From: Allium sativum
Lineage: Eukaryota; Streptophyta; Magnoliopsida; Asparagales; Amaryllidaceae
Assembly: GCA_030737875.1 (NCBI GenBank)
Contig: CM060920.1
Coordinates: forward strand, 480,654,861-480,718,860
DNA length: 64,000 nt
Reading direction: 5' to 3'
Position 1 is the first letter of the stretch. Each line of letters begins with the position of its first letter. The position numbers and the translations under genes were made by a program. The notes under the pieces were generated by a model. The model saw nothing but the letters and a program-made list of their open reading frames with translations, made no database searches and was not told the origin of the DNA. Positions 22,155-33,266 of the stretch are shown one piece after another.

Positions 22155-22500
22155 AAGTCCCCGGGATGTGAAATTTCGCATCCCCAAGTCTCGAGAAATT
22201 CGCATCCTCCTCTGAAAAAATCACATCCCCCTTCCTCACAAAATTCAAATACCACAGTTCATCACACTCACGTCTGATTTCGTATTGCATCCCTCCAGGA
22301 AGCAAGAACTCACATCCCTCGGATGAGAAAAATAGCATCCCTCGTGATGCAAAATTTCGCATCTCTCGGATGCAAAAAATCTTATCCCTTAGATGCAAAA
22401 AATCGCATCCCTCATGACGTGTAATTTCCTATCTCTCAGATGCAAAAAATCGCATCCCTCATGATGCAAAATTTCGCATCCCAGGGGATATGCGAGGGGT
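22155..22500. repeat. GATGC hairpin tandem repeats upstream of the Tat polypurine tract
   Basis: About nine imperfect units of 30-40 bases. Each contains GGATGC, an A/T-rich loop (AAAATTTC or AAAAAATC) and GCATCCC; the GGATGC and GCATCC arms are complementary, so each unit can fold into a short hairpin. Isolated units recur at 22853-22915. Tandem repeats in the 3' untranslated part of Tat/Ogre elements are known and can seed satellite DNA. Confidence 0.8.
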
Positions 22501-23440
22501 ATCAAACCCGTATTCTTCTCCCTTCTCTGCTCACCTTCACATCATTTTTCGTCTCCTCAAGGGCATGAAATCGCACCGTAGGAACTTAATTTTCTTGAGC
22601 TTCGAGTTTGATTTCTATTCAAGTGTTCGAGATTGCAATGCATCACTCGAATACGGTTCAAAGCCGTGTAGGTTGAATCAATTAAAGGAACTTACCTGAA
22701 AGTTTCAGTTTGATTCGAGTGGAAAAATGTTAGAGTCCTAGGGATGAGAAAAGTATGCTAGATAAAGGGGAGAAGGGATTTCGAAGTGCGGTTTTTATAT
22801 GTAGAGGGGAGGGAAGCGGGCCAAGACTAACTAGGAATTCACATACAATTAGGGATGTGAAATCTCATATCCCTCCAAGGATGCAAATTTTTGTATCCCC
22901 TTGGGATGCGAGTGTCTATTTAAAAAAATGCTTGAGAATAAAAATTTTGACTTTGAGAAATTTTTGACTCGCGACTCCAGTTGCGACTGTGCGCACATAT
23001 ATTTGAAATTACCGTAAACGATACCAATTCGATTCTCTAAACAATCGTGCACTCGTAAGTCAAAGCAACTGAAGAACGCACGCAAAGCAATCGAGTTCTC
23101 GATTCGATATCGTTTTCAAAAACCAACTCGCGCAGTCATTAAAACTAATGACGTATTTATTACTTATGTTTAGTTTTCAAACTCCAATCGCATCGCGCGA
23201 GATCACGTGAAAAACATATGAGTGTATACGCGATTCTATTTCAAAAACGACTCATTTAGATTTCGATGTAATCGATGACTAACGTTTAATTTCATGAGTT
23301 AACAGGAATTAGATATTCAAAGGAACAACTAGATTCAACGAAACAATCATGGCCAAGTGAATAAAATAGCTTAGAGATCTTTTCCGCTTTCAAGAGACGA
23401 TGATTTCAACTCAAAGCACATCATATTAAGACAAGACATA
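22501..23440. other. Tat 3' untranslated region before the polypurine tract
   Basis: No coding feature recognised. It includes two more GATGC-type hairpin units (22853-22915) and a purine-rich stretch near 22760-22820. Confidence 0.5.
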
Positions 23441-23443
23441 CTT

Positions 23444-23454
23444 CGGAGGGAAAG
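23444..23454 (+). promoter_or_regulatory. Polypurine tract of the Tat element
   Basis: CGGAGGGAAAG ends exactly where the LTR begins with TGTTGGCCGACC. Confidence 0.75.
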
Positions 23455-24514
23455 TGTTGGCCGACCTTTTGGTCTGATTCCCAAAACCATACCATCCCAC
23501 CCGACTAGGCTCACCGCATGTCACTAAATCCTGAAGTGTCGCTTGAACACTCAGGATTCAAGCCCAGGAGGAGTCGTGCGAGCGTAGGCCTCGAAACACC
23601 TTATAGCAAACTTTTTTCATCCCCAAAATATGGAAAACTTCACAATTTTTTCATACAATTTGCATCCCTCAAGAAGGCCTCATGTATAAATTTTTATACC
23701 TCCTCCTCCTTGCATTATAGGATTTCAGATCCCCGGACTTCAAGACACCAAGCCTTCAACTCCCTCTATCACCGGCTCCCTCCAACACACCACTCTCCCA
23801 TGAATTCACATCACCAAATTTTGCCTCCTCAAGGAGTTCGACTCCCTTCTCTCGCATCTCCAAAGACACACACACCCTGATCGGCTTCGTACCCACTAGG
23901 ATACGAAATTTGTATCCGTTAGGATACAAAATTTCATATCCCAGGGATACATACTTCGTATCCCCTCAATGATACGAGATTTCGTATCCCCAATAGGTAT
24001 GAAGCCATCGTATCTCCTAAGTGGGTTACGAAATCCGCCAATCACATTGGAGGGATGCAAAATTTCTCAAATAGTCAGTTCTGGGATGCAAAATCTGCTG
24101 TTGTGGTCCCCAAATATCACGTACTCCCACCTAATTCACTTCTTATGAATACCCTTCCTCATTCTTCAAATGGGTTGGATTTTGCATGATTTGAGATCTC
24201 TACAAGGTCCTAGAACATCATTAATGGCTGCCTAGAATTCAAGGAAGAAGAACATATTTTTTTAAGATTTTACATATGTAAAATATGACTCCTAAAAACC
24301 TAGCCAAAATTTGTATGATGATGCTTTGTACTTGTAACCTTTAATAATCAATAAGACCCACAAACGACTTCAAAGTGGACGTAGATTCCTTACGGATCGA
24401 ACCATTATAAACTTCCATGTTATTTTCTTACTACACATCTAATTTTTGTATACAAAAACATAATTCTCGAGTGATCGGGAATCTTTGGTGTGACAACAAT
24501 TTTAGCCATCAACA
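23455..24514 (+). repeat. 3' LTR of the Tat element
   Basis: 1060 bp with matching ends TGTTG and CAACA, as in Tat-lineage LTRs. It includes a late segment typical of the group: a purine-rich line, CAAAGTGGACGTAGATTCC, and a T-rich end before GTGTGACAACAATTTT. It carries its own hairpin repeats (23893-24012). The following bases CACCC lie in LTR C, so the target duplication may be CACCC, but the left copy is lost. There is no second LTR in the window to align. Confidence 0.75.
23885..24015. repeat. GATAC hairpin repeats within the Tat LTR
   Basis: About four units of the form GGATACGAAATTTCGTATCC-like. The arms GATAC and GTATC are complementary. The pattern is the same as in the 22155-22500 array, but with A:T pairs where that array has G:C. 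Confidence 0.75.
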
Positions 24515-27183
24515 CACCCCACTCGGAACGGGCCTAAATTCCTACATGAAAAAGGCCCATCAGAACTTAGAGCCATTTTCAAATCATTGGTTCTTATAAG
24601 AAAATGCGTAAACATATATAATAGAGCGGTCTAAAACAAAATAAGAATCTCACACAGTGGAAGGGATAAAATATAATGTCTCAAAATGGAATAAATCATC
24701 ATAAATTTTGGTTATAATGAGTCTCAAGCAATAATAAAAGGTACATCAATAACTATCCCAATAATACAATAATGATACTGCCATAAATAACTAAAAGCAT
24801 CCATGGTCGGGATCCATCTCCAAAGAATCACTGATCCCAAGTGTTCCCACCTATTAACTTGTTTATATGTTAAGAGGAGGGAGGTCAGAACAATAAGTTT
24901 TGATGAATGAAAAACCCATAAGTTAAGGGATAAATATTTCCTATACTGGGCAGATAAGGTTGTCAAATTATGTCTGCGCAAGCAAACACACACAAACAAA
25001 CATATGAGGCAGACATCCTCATAGTCACTTAAGGCCTGCATGTTAATAATAGGGCGGACATCCTTACAGTCACTTAACACCCCCACACGCTATATAAGGG
25101 TGGACATCTTTAGAGTCACTTGATACCCCCACGAGGTAGGCACTACTAGGTCACTTAAGGCCATTACCTAGATTTATTAAAGCGTGGCTACCTACTATCA
25201 TTTATTACCCTATGGAAAAACCCTAGCCACTTAAGACCTCGTCTTTAATCGTCAACGTTATCAAATATACACTTTCCATGTATGTCGAGAAATGGTAAGG
25301 AGTCACTTAATACCAGATTTAGGTAGGAGCGCAACACCATTTAAGTCCCGCCTGGTGGACCCTTATGCTATTATCTAGCTATCCCTACGGCTGAACTCCT
25401 AGCTACTTCATACTTCCCTTAGACGATGACTTCCTTAGGGCTCTTATATAAACCATCCCTAGGTCAACCCTCACATAGCCTCTAGTGTAAGTGGATAACT
25501 TCCGAAGAACAACCCATACATAAACAACCACTAAATCCATTTAATACCTAATGAATATTAGAGAATGGCAGACCCCGTGACCACTTAAAACCAAAAAGAG
25601 CGTGCCCCATGACTTGGGTCCTAAACCAAGGAATAAACTTTAGGAATGGACTCGATCCTAACCAATTAATACCGAAAATAGGTGGGTCTTCCACTTAGTA
25701 CCTTCCTAGAGGCATCCTAAGTTACACACAAATATATATACATATATACACAAGACATCTCAAATTTAACCAGTGATTTGTAGATGATGGATTTGTCGAG
25801 TGGTTCCGGGTCGGCTTCTAATATAAGTCGGCTTAACCTCTCATCTAATTCAAAAATTATAATAGCCTATGACACCTAGACCTATCACATTAACAAGTCT
25901 AACTTGTAGATGATGAATATGTCAGTCGGTTCCGGGCAAACTTCTAATGCAAGCAATGTTTAACCTCGTATATGTGTGTCATTAATTATAATAAAAGCCA
26001 TTAACTTACACATATATAAATTTCCTATATGGACATTTAAATTCATATTTTCCTAACATAATGCATTTAGTACGCAACTAAAGCATATTTGTTTTACATT
26101 TATTACACTATAAATATATAAATAAATAGGCATAAATTTAGCAAATGTGAATAATGACCTAATACATTTGAAATTTCAATCTGAACAACAGCAATGAAGG
26201 TATACAAGTTAATTTCCATATAAATTAACATGGTTCAAACATGTATATTTACATTTAATGAAAAAAGGGGAATAACAACAAATACAAACAAAACTTGCAA
26301 CCTAGGTTTGAATAATTATTTAAATAATAAATGTATACACGAGGTGCAGTAATCTAATTACATATGCAAAACCTTACTTTTGGCATTGTTTCAGTTTTAT
26401 TTTATATCGCGTACAAAAACTTAAGATTCCATTATATTTTATATAATACGTTCAAAAAAATCTATTTAAAATAAATGCTTAAACTTATTAATTTACAGCA
26501 CTCAAATCTTATGTTTTAGTACCCAAACATATATGAATATTTAAAGTGAAAACCAAGTGAATTAGACCAAAAACAAGGAATTACACAACACTTAAAGCCT
26601 AATTTTCATTATCTCAATAACACAAACCCATACATATCGCTTTTGATTGACCATTTCCATAATAAACAAAATATCGGATGTAGAGAGTTTAGAGTGATTT
26701 ATTTTCGTTTAAATCAAAATCCCATATAGGCATAAAAATCCAAATCTACACTATAAAGGATAGATAATAGCAATTCTAGAATCTAAATCTATATGAATCT
26801 AGGTCTGAAAAGAAATATTGCAGATTAGAGGAATATTAGAGAATCTTAACCTTTCTAAAATTTAGCAATGGCAGAGGGATAATATTGAGGAGTAGAATGA
26901 AATGAGAGTAGGGTTTAGAGTAAGGATAAGGGGTATATTTACAGTTGGAAGTGTGTGCATATATCGTTGGATTAGTTTGACTTAATCTGGATAGTCTACT
27001 GATGTAAAACTATAAATAACTCCCTATAAAAACACCTTCTCCGCCCTTTCCGTAGGAGGGAAATTGGCCACTTGGTCGACCCTCCTCTTGTAGAGGTGGT
27101 CGACCCCCTTATGGGATCGAGCTAGGAGTTTTAAATCTCCTATGACAAAGCTTTTTATTTATTTTTGAATTTATGACATTGAT
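24515..27183 (-). mobile_element. LTR remnant C, left part
   Basis: The sequence starts CACCCCACTCGG directly after the Tat LTR, as if the first TGTAA of a TGTAACACCCC LTR were cut off by the Tat insertion. It resumes after element D at 48722 and ends GATGTTACA at 49050, giving a total of about 3.0 kb. The segment at 25790-25985 holds two diverged copies of the CCGGAACC module (reverse sense) seen in D and E, giving the same orientation as D. The ORF at 24724-25086 is not supported by any motif. Confidence 0.65.
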
Positions 27184-27533
27184 TGTAACACCCTACGTCC
27201 GTTAGTGTCACTCACAAAGGGAATGCACTAAGTTCTGTGGAGCATTTAGGGTAAAAGATGCAGATAAATTACAAGACAGACAAAAATTAAACAACGGAAA
27301 ATAAGACTTTGCTTTATTGATAAATAGTTTGTACAATGATTTCTTTACAATATTAGAGTATCATCTGTCTTACAAAATAAAGAAGCATGAAAATACATTT
27401 ATATTCCCCAAATTTAGCAAGAGCCAGCCATAGCATCTGGAAAGAGAATCCAAGCAAACTTCGACAAATCTTCAAGCTGGGAAAGGGTGACATTCCAACT
27501 TAATCTGAGCTATACTATTCCCTCCTCTACTAC

Positions 27534-27579
27534 CTGGGGGGAAACGGAAGAAAAGAAGACGAAAGAAAAACAGAGTCAG
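27534..27579 (-). promoter_or_regulatory. Branch-point/polypyrimidine/AG motif in LTR D (3' copy)
   Basis: On the minus strand CTGAC (27579-27575) is followed by a pyrimidine-rich stretch ending in a C run and AG (27535-27534). Spacing of about 40 bases from the A to AG fits a 3' splice site. The same arrangement occurs in E. Confidence 0.4.
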
Positions 27580-28679
27580 ACATAAAGCCTGAGTAAGTTC
27601 AGTAACTTCTAGCATGTGAACATGGAAAAACGAAACGACATGAATTAACTGAATACAAGATTACACCATAACGATAGGGTCAACAATATTAGACAAGGTA
27701 ATCACAAGATATGCTAAGATAAGACTAACTGGATATGCTTTAATACTTTCGCCGCTTCGCTATTTCCTTGTTATACTGGTTTCTATATCTCTGCACCACC
27801 TAACTAGTGTTCCAACTAGTAACGATAACGTGATCCCAATCCCTGTAGTTTCCATTGCCTTCAGGCATACATTTATTATTTATTACCTAGATCTAATCTA
27901 GGGTTTTCTATCAAGTGCTTTCTAGATTTAACTAGAGTTTTACGCTATCTGCTGAACGCTTTTCGAGTTCAGGGTTTATGCCACCTAGTCCAACTAGGGA
28001 TTACGCTACCTGTCGAACGATGCCCCCAAGTCTAGGACACACTATCTAGAGTGGTATATGTTCCTATAATTCCCCACGCATGTATCGCGAATCGTTATCG
28101 CTTGTCTAGATGCACATGTCCTATAATGTGCGGTCCGAGTCCAGTGACAGAGCAAATCGAGGAATACAGAACTCGGTCGGGAGCTTTCAGATATCTGCCG
28201 ATGCAGATGCTAAGGTCTGTTTTTATTCCAGTGGCTATGGTCCCACTTGACACCTCCCTTAACTAATGAAAGGCACACCTTGTAAAATGAGAACTATACG
28301 CCGGCCCCCGGTGCCCCATTATACTATGGCCATCCGCAACCATAACTAGATAGCAAGTATATGGTCTTTTGGAGTTCTCCGCCTTTCCGCTTCACGTATC
28401 TCGATTGACTCAAGATGGATGGTAGACGACGAGTTGCTATCACAGGGCTACCATCTTCTCGCCGAATCACGCGGGTCCATCCTGGTCTTTAGGTTGCCAT
28501 GTATTGCAACCAAGGCATACTCCTGGTTCTTCTACGCAGACCTTAACCTCTGTGAGCCCAGGAGAATCATCTGCAACCTCACAGAGGGATTCCAAGAGTA
28601 CCCTCACGTCCCCTCGAAGCCTCGGGCTTCGTAACCCAATTCGTTGGAGCCTTCTTTTTAATCAGACGGACGTTCACTC

Positions 28680-29357
28680 CTCCTCGTGTTATACTAAGAA
28701 TTACTACTTAGTTTTGTCAACTAAGGTTTACCACTTAGTTTCCAGAATCGTTGTTTTCTTAACTAAGGTTTACTACTTAGCTCCTTTTAACTAAGGTTTA
28801 CTACTTGGTTCTCTTTCCCGTCAATTTGGATTGGTTAAGTGTCATTAGTCAATTCAAGCTAACTTAACCCTCTTCATTTATCCTGTTAAGCTGGTTAAGT
28901 GTCATTAGCAATTCACGTTGACTTAACCCTACCACAAACCAAGTTATATTGGTTAAATATTTCTTATTACTTAACCCTACCCCTTCATCCTGTATTGGTT
29001 AAGTGTTCCTTTTTAACTTAACCTTGCCCGTCTGTCTTAACTAACATGTTGTTAATGGTTAAGTATTATCCCTTCATGTTTAAGACTTAACCTCATTCCT
29101 TTATCACAACCTGATGGTTAAGTGTTCAGGTTTTCTTAACCCTACAGTCTAGCCCAGCTAACATATCAAAATTGGCTAAGTGTATTAGATTTTACTTAAC
29201 CCCAACCTCTAGTCTAGTTAACATATTAATTTGGCTAAGTGTATTAACTTTACTTAACCCCTACAAGTCTCGTTTTGCTACCTTGAGTTTGGTTAAGTGT
29301 CTCTATGGACTTAGCCCTCCCATTCTAGCTTAATTGTGTTAAGTTGGTTAAGTGTTC
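28680..29357 (-). repeat. GGTTAAGT/ACTTAACC inverted-repeat array in LTR D (3' copy, part)
   Basis: About ten imperfect units of roughly 55-75 bases, each with GGTTAAGT (or GGCTAAGT) followed 13-25 bases later by ACTTAACC. The array continues past element E at 39859-39990. The 8-base arms are exactly complementary in most units. Confidence 0.85.
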
Positions 29358-29609
29358 CTATGTGTAACAACTCGTATTTTTCGATAACATGTTAAAACGA
29401 GAATCAAGGCAGAATTTAATTTTAAATTCTGAATCAAGTAAAACGGGCTATGCCATTGCGTTCGTCTCGGAAAAATACGCGAAATAGAGTCCGAGTTTTC
29501 GAAAATCGGAGTCCGTATGACCCGGTTAAGGCCCAAAGAAGTTTTCGGGAAATTTGAATTTCGAAACATGCAGAAATGGGGCCAGGCGGGAAAATTCCCG
29601 CCTAGACAA

Positions 29610-29639
29610 GTCGACAGGCATGTCGACAGGGCTGTCGAC
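29610..29639. repeat. GTCGAC-N6 array in LTR E, 5' copy (3 sites)
   Basis: Three GTCGAC palindromes at exact 12-base spacing (29610, 29622, 29634), about 130 bases upstream of the TATA box. The 3' LTR has five. Confidence 0.9.
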
Positions 29640-29770
29640 TTGCCCTGTCGGCTGATTCTGATCTGGTGCACCTATTTTCTATCTTGGCTAGGTTTTTGGG
29701 CCTGGTTTGAAATCTGACGGTTCAGGTTGGTCCTAGGGTTAATCTAAGGGCCTAAAACTATCCTAATCTC

Positions 29771-29779
29771 TATAAAAAG
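29771..29779 (+). promoter_or_regulatory. TATA box of LTR E (5' copy)
   Basis: TATAAAAAG in a T/C-rich context, about 408 bases into the LTR. Transcription would start roughly 30 bases downstream, defining U3/R. It is identical in the 3' LTR at 36016-36024. Confidence 0.7.
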
Positions 29780-30274
29780 ACCCTAAACCTACCCCTAAAC
29801 CCTCATTATTCACTCATGTAACTAAACTATGGCCAAATTTCTACTCTCATGGCCTCCATCTCAAATCCCTAGAGCCTATGCATCCAAATCAAGTTCAAAT
29901 CAAAAGGTGCAAGCTTGCTACACCAAATCAAGGCCAAATCAACATTGCTATGCGAGTTCCATGACGATTCTTCTACAAAGGAGGCACCTTTCTTAGCCAA
30001 GATGATTCATGCTCCTTTCCCTAGGCCTAACTATGTAAGTTCTAGCTACTTTAAGATGGAAACGGTAGTTTTGATAATGACATGGGATAAAATGAGGCTA
30101 AACATGATTATGCGAACCTATATGAACCTTACCTTGCCTCTTGTGTTCATGTTTATGATTTTAGGCCATGTGAGTGACTTAATCATGCCTCTCATGCTAT
30201 GCATAACCTAGTTTAACTTGCAAGTTTGGATCTTTATGCATGAAATGCTAGCATGAACCTTTCTTTATGAGATT

Positions 30275-30460
30275 ATGCATGCTCGTGGCCAATCCCCTCT
30301 TTTAAGTTGTGCATGTTTATGGCTAAACCCTTTTTTTTTGATAATATGCAAGTTTGTGGCCAAATTACCTTATGACACTATGCATGTTTATGGCCAATCC
30401 CTTTATGATGTTATGCATGTGGAAGTCAAGCCCTTTTTAGTATCATGCATGTTTTGAGAC
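30275..30460. repeat. ATGCATG tandem repeat in LTR E (5' copy)
   Basis: Six units of about 33-36 bases starting ATGCATG (or GTGCATG, ATGCAAG), most continuing TTTATGGCCAA. Repeated in the 3' LTR at about 36519-36705. Confidence 0.8.
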
Positions 30461-30653
30461 CAATATGTGACATAGTATCCTTACTATGTTGGCTCGCTTT
30501 GCTTGCGTTGGGAAAACACGATTTTGGGTAGTTAGATAAACATGAACATGTCGTGAAATCTTAACTTGATTATGACACGTGTTTATACTTGAAAATATGA
30601 CTTGAGAGATAACACGGAAGTTGGCATATAAGTATGCATAAAAACATGAGCTT

Positions 30654-30716
30654 GGGAATTTACCTATTAAGTTAGGTCTACCCTTTGGGAATTTACCTAT
30701 TAAGTTAGGTCTACCC
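30654..30716. repeat. Duplicated 30-bp motif in LTR E (5' copy)
   Basis: Two exact 30-base copies (30654-30683, 30687-30716) starting GGGAATTTACC and ending GGTCTACCC. The same 30 bases, reversed and again twice, occur in LTR D. Confidence 0.9.
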
Positions 30717-30781
30717 AAATGCTTGAAAACTTGTAACATGTTTTGGAAACATGATGAACTTAGATAATATAAGTGTGGCCA

Positions 30782-30982
30782 ACTCGAGGTTGGGTTGAGT
30801 GTGCAACGTAAAACTACCCGGAACCGACCGGCCTAACTAGTAGTTGCAAACAATAAGACCCAATGTGAGAAGTTGGTCATGTCGCGCTTAAGACCCGAGG
30901 TTAGACTAGGTTGTGGTGTAAATCTACCCGGACCCGCCCGGCTTAACTAGTAACCACAACAAGGTCTAATGTGAGAAGTTAA
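30782..30982. repeat. Duplicated CCGG-rich fold module in LTR E (5' copy)
   Basis: Two diverged units of about 115 bases, each with CTACCCGGA(A/C)CCG(A/C)CCGGC, then AACTAGTA, then AATGTGAGAAGTT. The loop is bracketed by complementary arms that differ between units: TGCAAC/GTTGCA in the first, GTTGTGGT/ACCACAAC in the second. Confidence 0.8.
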
Positions 30983-31004
30983 GAGTGCATTAATTAAATT
31001 AATG

Positions 31005-31870
31005 CCACATGATAAGGTTAAGCAAATTTGACTAATGACACTTAACCGATATGACACGAATGGGTAGGTTAAGTGGGACCGGACTTGATCTCTTAATGAC
31101 ACTTAACCATGCTAGATGATTAGGGGATGAGGTTAAGTAATTTACACTTAACCAATCCGACTTGGTAATTAGATGGGGTTAAGTAATTAAGACTTAACTA
31201 ACCTAACCACGGTAATTAGATGGGGTTAAGTAATCCACACTTAACTAATCTAAACACGGTAATTCGATGGGGTTAAGTTAAACACTTAACCTATTTAAAC
31301 TTGGTAATTCAATGAGGTCAAGTAACCTATACTTAACCAACTTAACTTGGTAATTTAATGGGGTTAAGTTAAACACTTAACTAATTTAACACGATGATTT
31401 GATGAGGTTAAGTGACCTATACTTAACCAATCTAACTCGTTAATTTGATGAGGTTAAGTTAACCTATACTTAACCAATCTAACGTGAAAACATGATAAGG
31501 CTAAGTCACGAATCACTTGAATATGCTTGACCGATTTGACTCGGTAATTTGACAAGGTCGAGTTAATTTATATAATTAACCAATCTAAAATGATAATTAG
31601 ACGAGGTTAAGTTATGGATTGCTTAATATACTTAGCCAACTTGACACATGGTTTGTAGGGTTAAGTCTTGGACTTGGATACTTAGCCAATTTTGGCATGG
31701 TTTGTAGACGGGCTAAGTTATGAACTTAAGTGACACCTAACCCATTAGATAAACCCTAATTCGGAGGATTAGGTAAATAACCATAGTTAACAAGGATTAT
31801 GGAAATAAGGCTAAGTGGTAAACCTTAGTTAAGGGAAACTAAGTAATAATCCTTAGCCAAGGAAATGTGG
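31005..31870 (+). repeat. GGTTAAGT/ACTTAACC hairpin array in LTR E (5' copy)
   Basis: About fifteen units of 44-55 bases. In the core units GGTTAAGT is followed after 5-8 bases by ACTTAACC, a perfect 8-base stem with a small loop, then a spacer ending in (A/T)GGTAATTNGATGG-like sequence. Edge units are degenerate (GGCTAAGT, GGTCGAGT). Confidence 0.9.
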
Positions 31871-33217
31871 ACCACCTCTTAGATAGATGTGTAACCCGAT
31901 ACGGTAGGTCATCGTTTAAGTATACGTGTAGGAGCAGGCTATCTGATTTAGATAAAGGCTCCAGCGAACTGGGTAACGAAGCAGCGGCTTCGGGGAACGT
32001 GAGGATATTCTTGGTATCCCTCTGTGAGGTCGCAGATGATCATCCTGGGCTCACAAGAGGTTAAGGTCTGCGTTAGAAGAACCAAGAGTATGCCTTGGTT
32101 GCTATACGAGCGACCTAAAGACTGGGATGGATAGCAGTGAGTCAACGAATACATGATAGTGCCCTAGATACCAAGTTCGTCGATCATCTACCATCTTGAG
32201 TCAAGCGTGTACGTATGGAAAGGCAGGGAACACCCAACAGACCATAATTGCTATCTAATTATGGGTGAGGTAGGCCGTAGGATGTGGGCTGGCCGGAGTG
32301 TAGTTCTCATGCAAGATTTTCTCTTGTGTTGCCTTTCACTAGTTGAGGGAGGGGTCTCGTGGGACCATAGCCACGTGTAGAAAAGCAGACCTTAGTATCT
32401 GCATCGACAGATAAATCTAAAGCTCCCGACCGAGTCCTGTATTTCTTGTTTTGCCCTGTGACAGGACTCGGATGGCACGATGTGATACATGTGCATACAG
32501 TTATAGGAAAACGATTCACGATGAATGCGTGGGAAAAAGGGCGCGGTTGAGGGTTAGCGTAATCCCTAGTGGCCTAGGTGGTTTAACCCAAACCGAAATA
32601 CGAAAGCGTGCAATAGGTAAGCGTAATCCCTAGTGGTGCTAGGTGGCGTAAGTCCTAGTAGTTCAAACGATGATTCATATGGAAGAGCCTAGCTAGAACA
32701 AGGGTGACAGTCCAAACGATTTCAAGGATAATACAACATGAGGAAGCCCGTACGAGGTACGGCAAAGGACTGAACTTATATACATGGAAAGAAACATATG
32801 ATTTGAGTAACCTATATATGCGATATTAGGTTGACATGGACCATTACACGACTTTGAGCACGGGACATTCATGGTTAACACATGACGCGGGTAGGGATAC
32901 TAGTACGAGAGGTGCAGAGCAAATATACATGTTAGAACTAGGAAGAATATACATAATAGATACCGTGGGATGTTAGACGGGGTAGATACCTTGGGATAAT
33001 GTACTCGATAGAAATCTGACGGTGTGATACCTTGACTTATCATAACACCGTAGTATATCATGATACCTTAGTTTACCTTGCCGCAGTAGTTCAACCGGCT
33101 ACCCTGGTTTATCTATCTTGTAGTTATCCTTATGTTTACTTTCAGTTTATGCATGTCATGTTACCTTTACCTGTTTTTATACTGGAAGTAGATAGGACTT
33201 ACTCAGTCTTTTTTTGA

Positions 33218-33266
33218 CTGACCTGTTTTGTTTCGCCTCTTTTCTTCCGTTTCCCCCCCCCCCCAG
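33218..33266 (+). promoter_or_regulatory. Branch-point/polypyrimidine/AG motif in LTR E (5' copy)
   Basis: CTGAC (33218-33222), a pyrimidine-rich stretch with a run of 12 C, then CAGG with AG at 33265-33266; an ATG lies about 25 bases further. The 3' LTR has the same with a longer C run (39462-39513). Confidence 0.4.

Larger units (their letters stand above)
13709..24514 (+). mobile_element. Ty3/gypsy Tat-lineage element, 5'-truncated
   Basis: Order on the plus strand: RT, RNase H, second RNase H, integrase, long 3' region with an antisense ORF and tandem hairpins, polypurine tract, 3' LTR. A second RNase H and an antisense ORF downstream of integrase are established traits of the Tat lineage (Tat, Grande, Retand, Ogre). 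The 5' LTR, gag and protease are absent because LTR Z sits at the left break; the missing part may lie further left of the window. All reading frames are interrupted. Confidence 0.88.
27184..29362 (-). repeat. 3' LTR of D, first segment
   Basis: Aligns with 44079-46257 with few differences. On the plus strand it starts TGTAACACCCTACG and breaks at CTATG (29358-29362), the left target duplication of E. The ORFs at 28051-28266 and 28504-28794 recur in the other LTR only because the LTRs are near-identical. Confidence 0.95.

Noticed and set aside
22155..22500. CRISPR-like array of short palindromic repeats
   Set aside because: Units are imperfect, spacers are not unique, no associated genes, and the context is a plant retrotransposon 3' region.
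28051..28794. ORFs of 71 and 96 residues found again at 44948-45691
   Set aside because: The repeat occurs because both lie in LTRs of the same element; the block is partly conserved in E but without matching frames, so a conserved non-coding role is more likely.
30443..30739. 98-residue minus-strand ORF repeated at 36687-36983
   Set aside because: Present in both LTRs of E only because the copies are young; it crosses the duplicated 30-bp motif and has no family resemblance.
31005..31870. GGTTAAGT array as interstitial telomere repeat
   Set aside because: The unit is 44-55 bases with two inverted words, not a short telomere-type repeat such as TTTAGGG.
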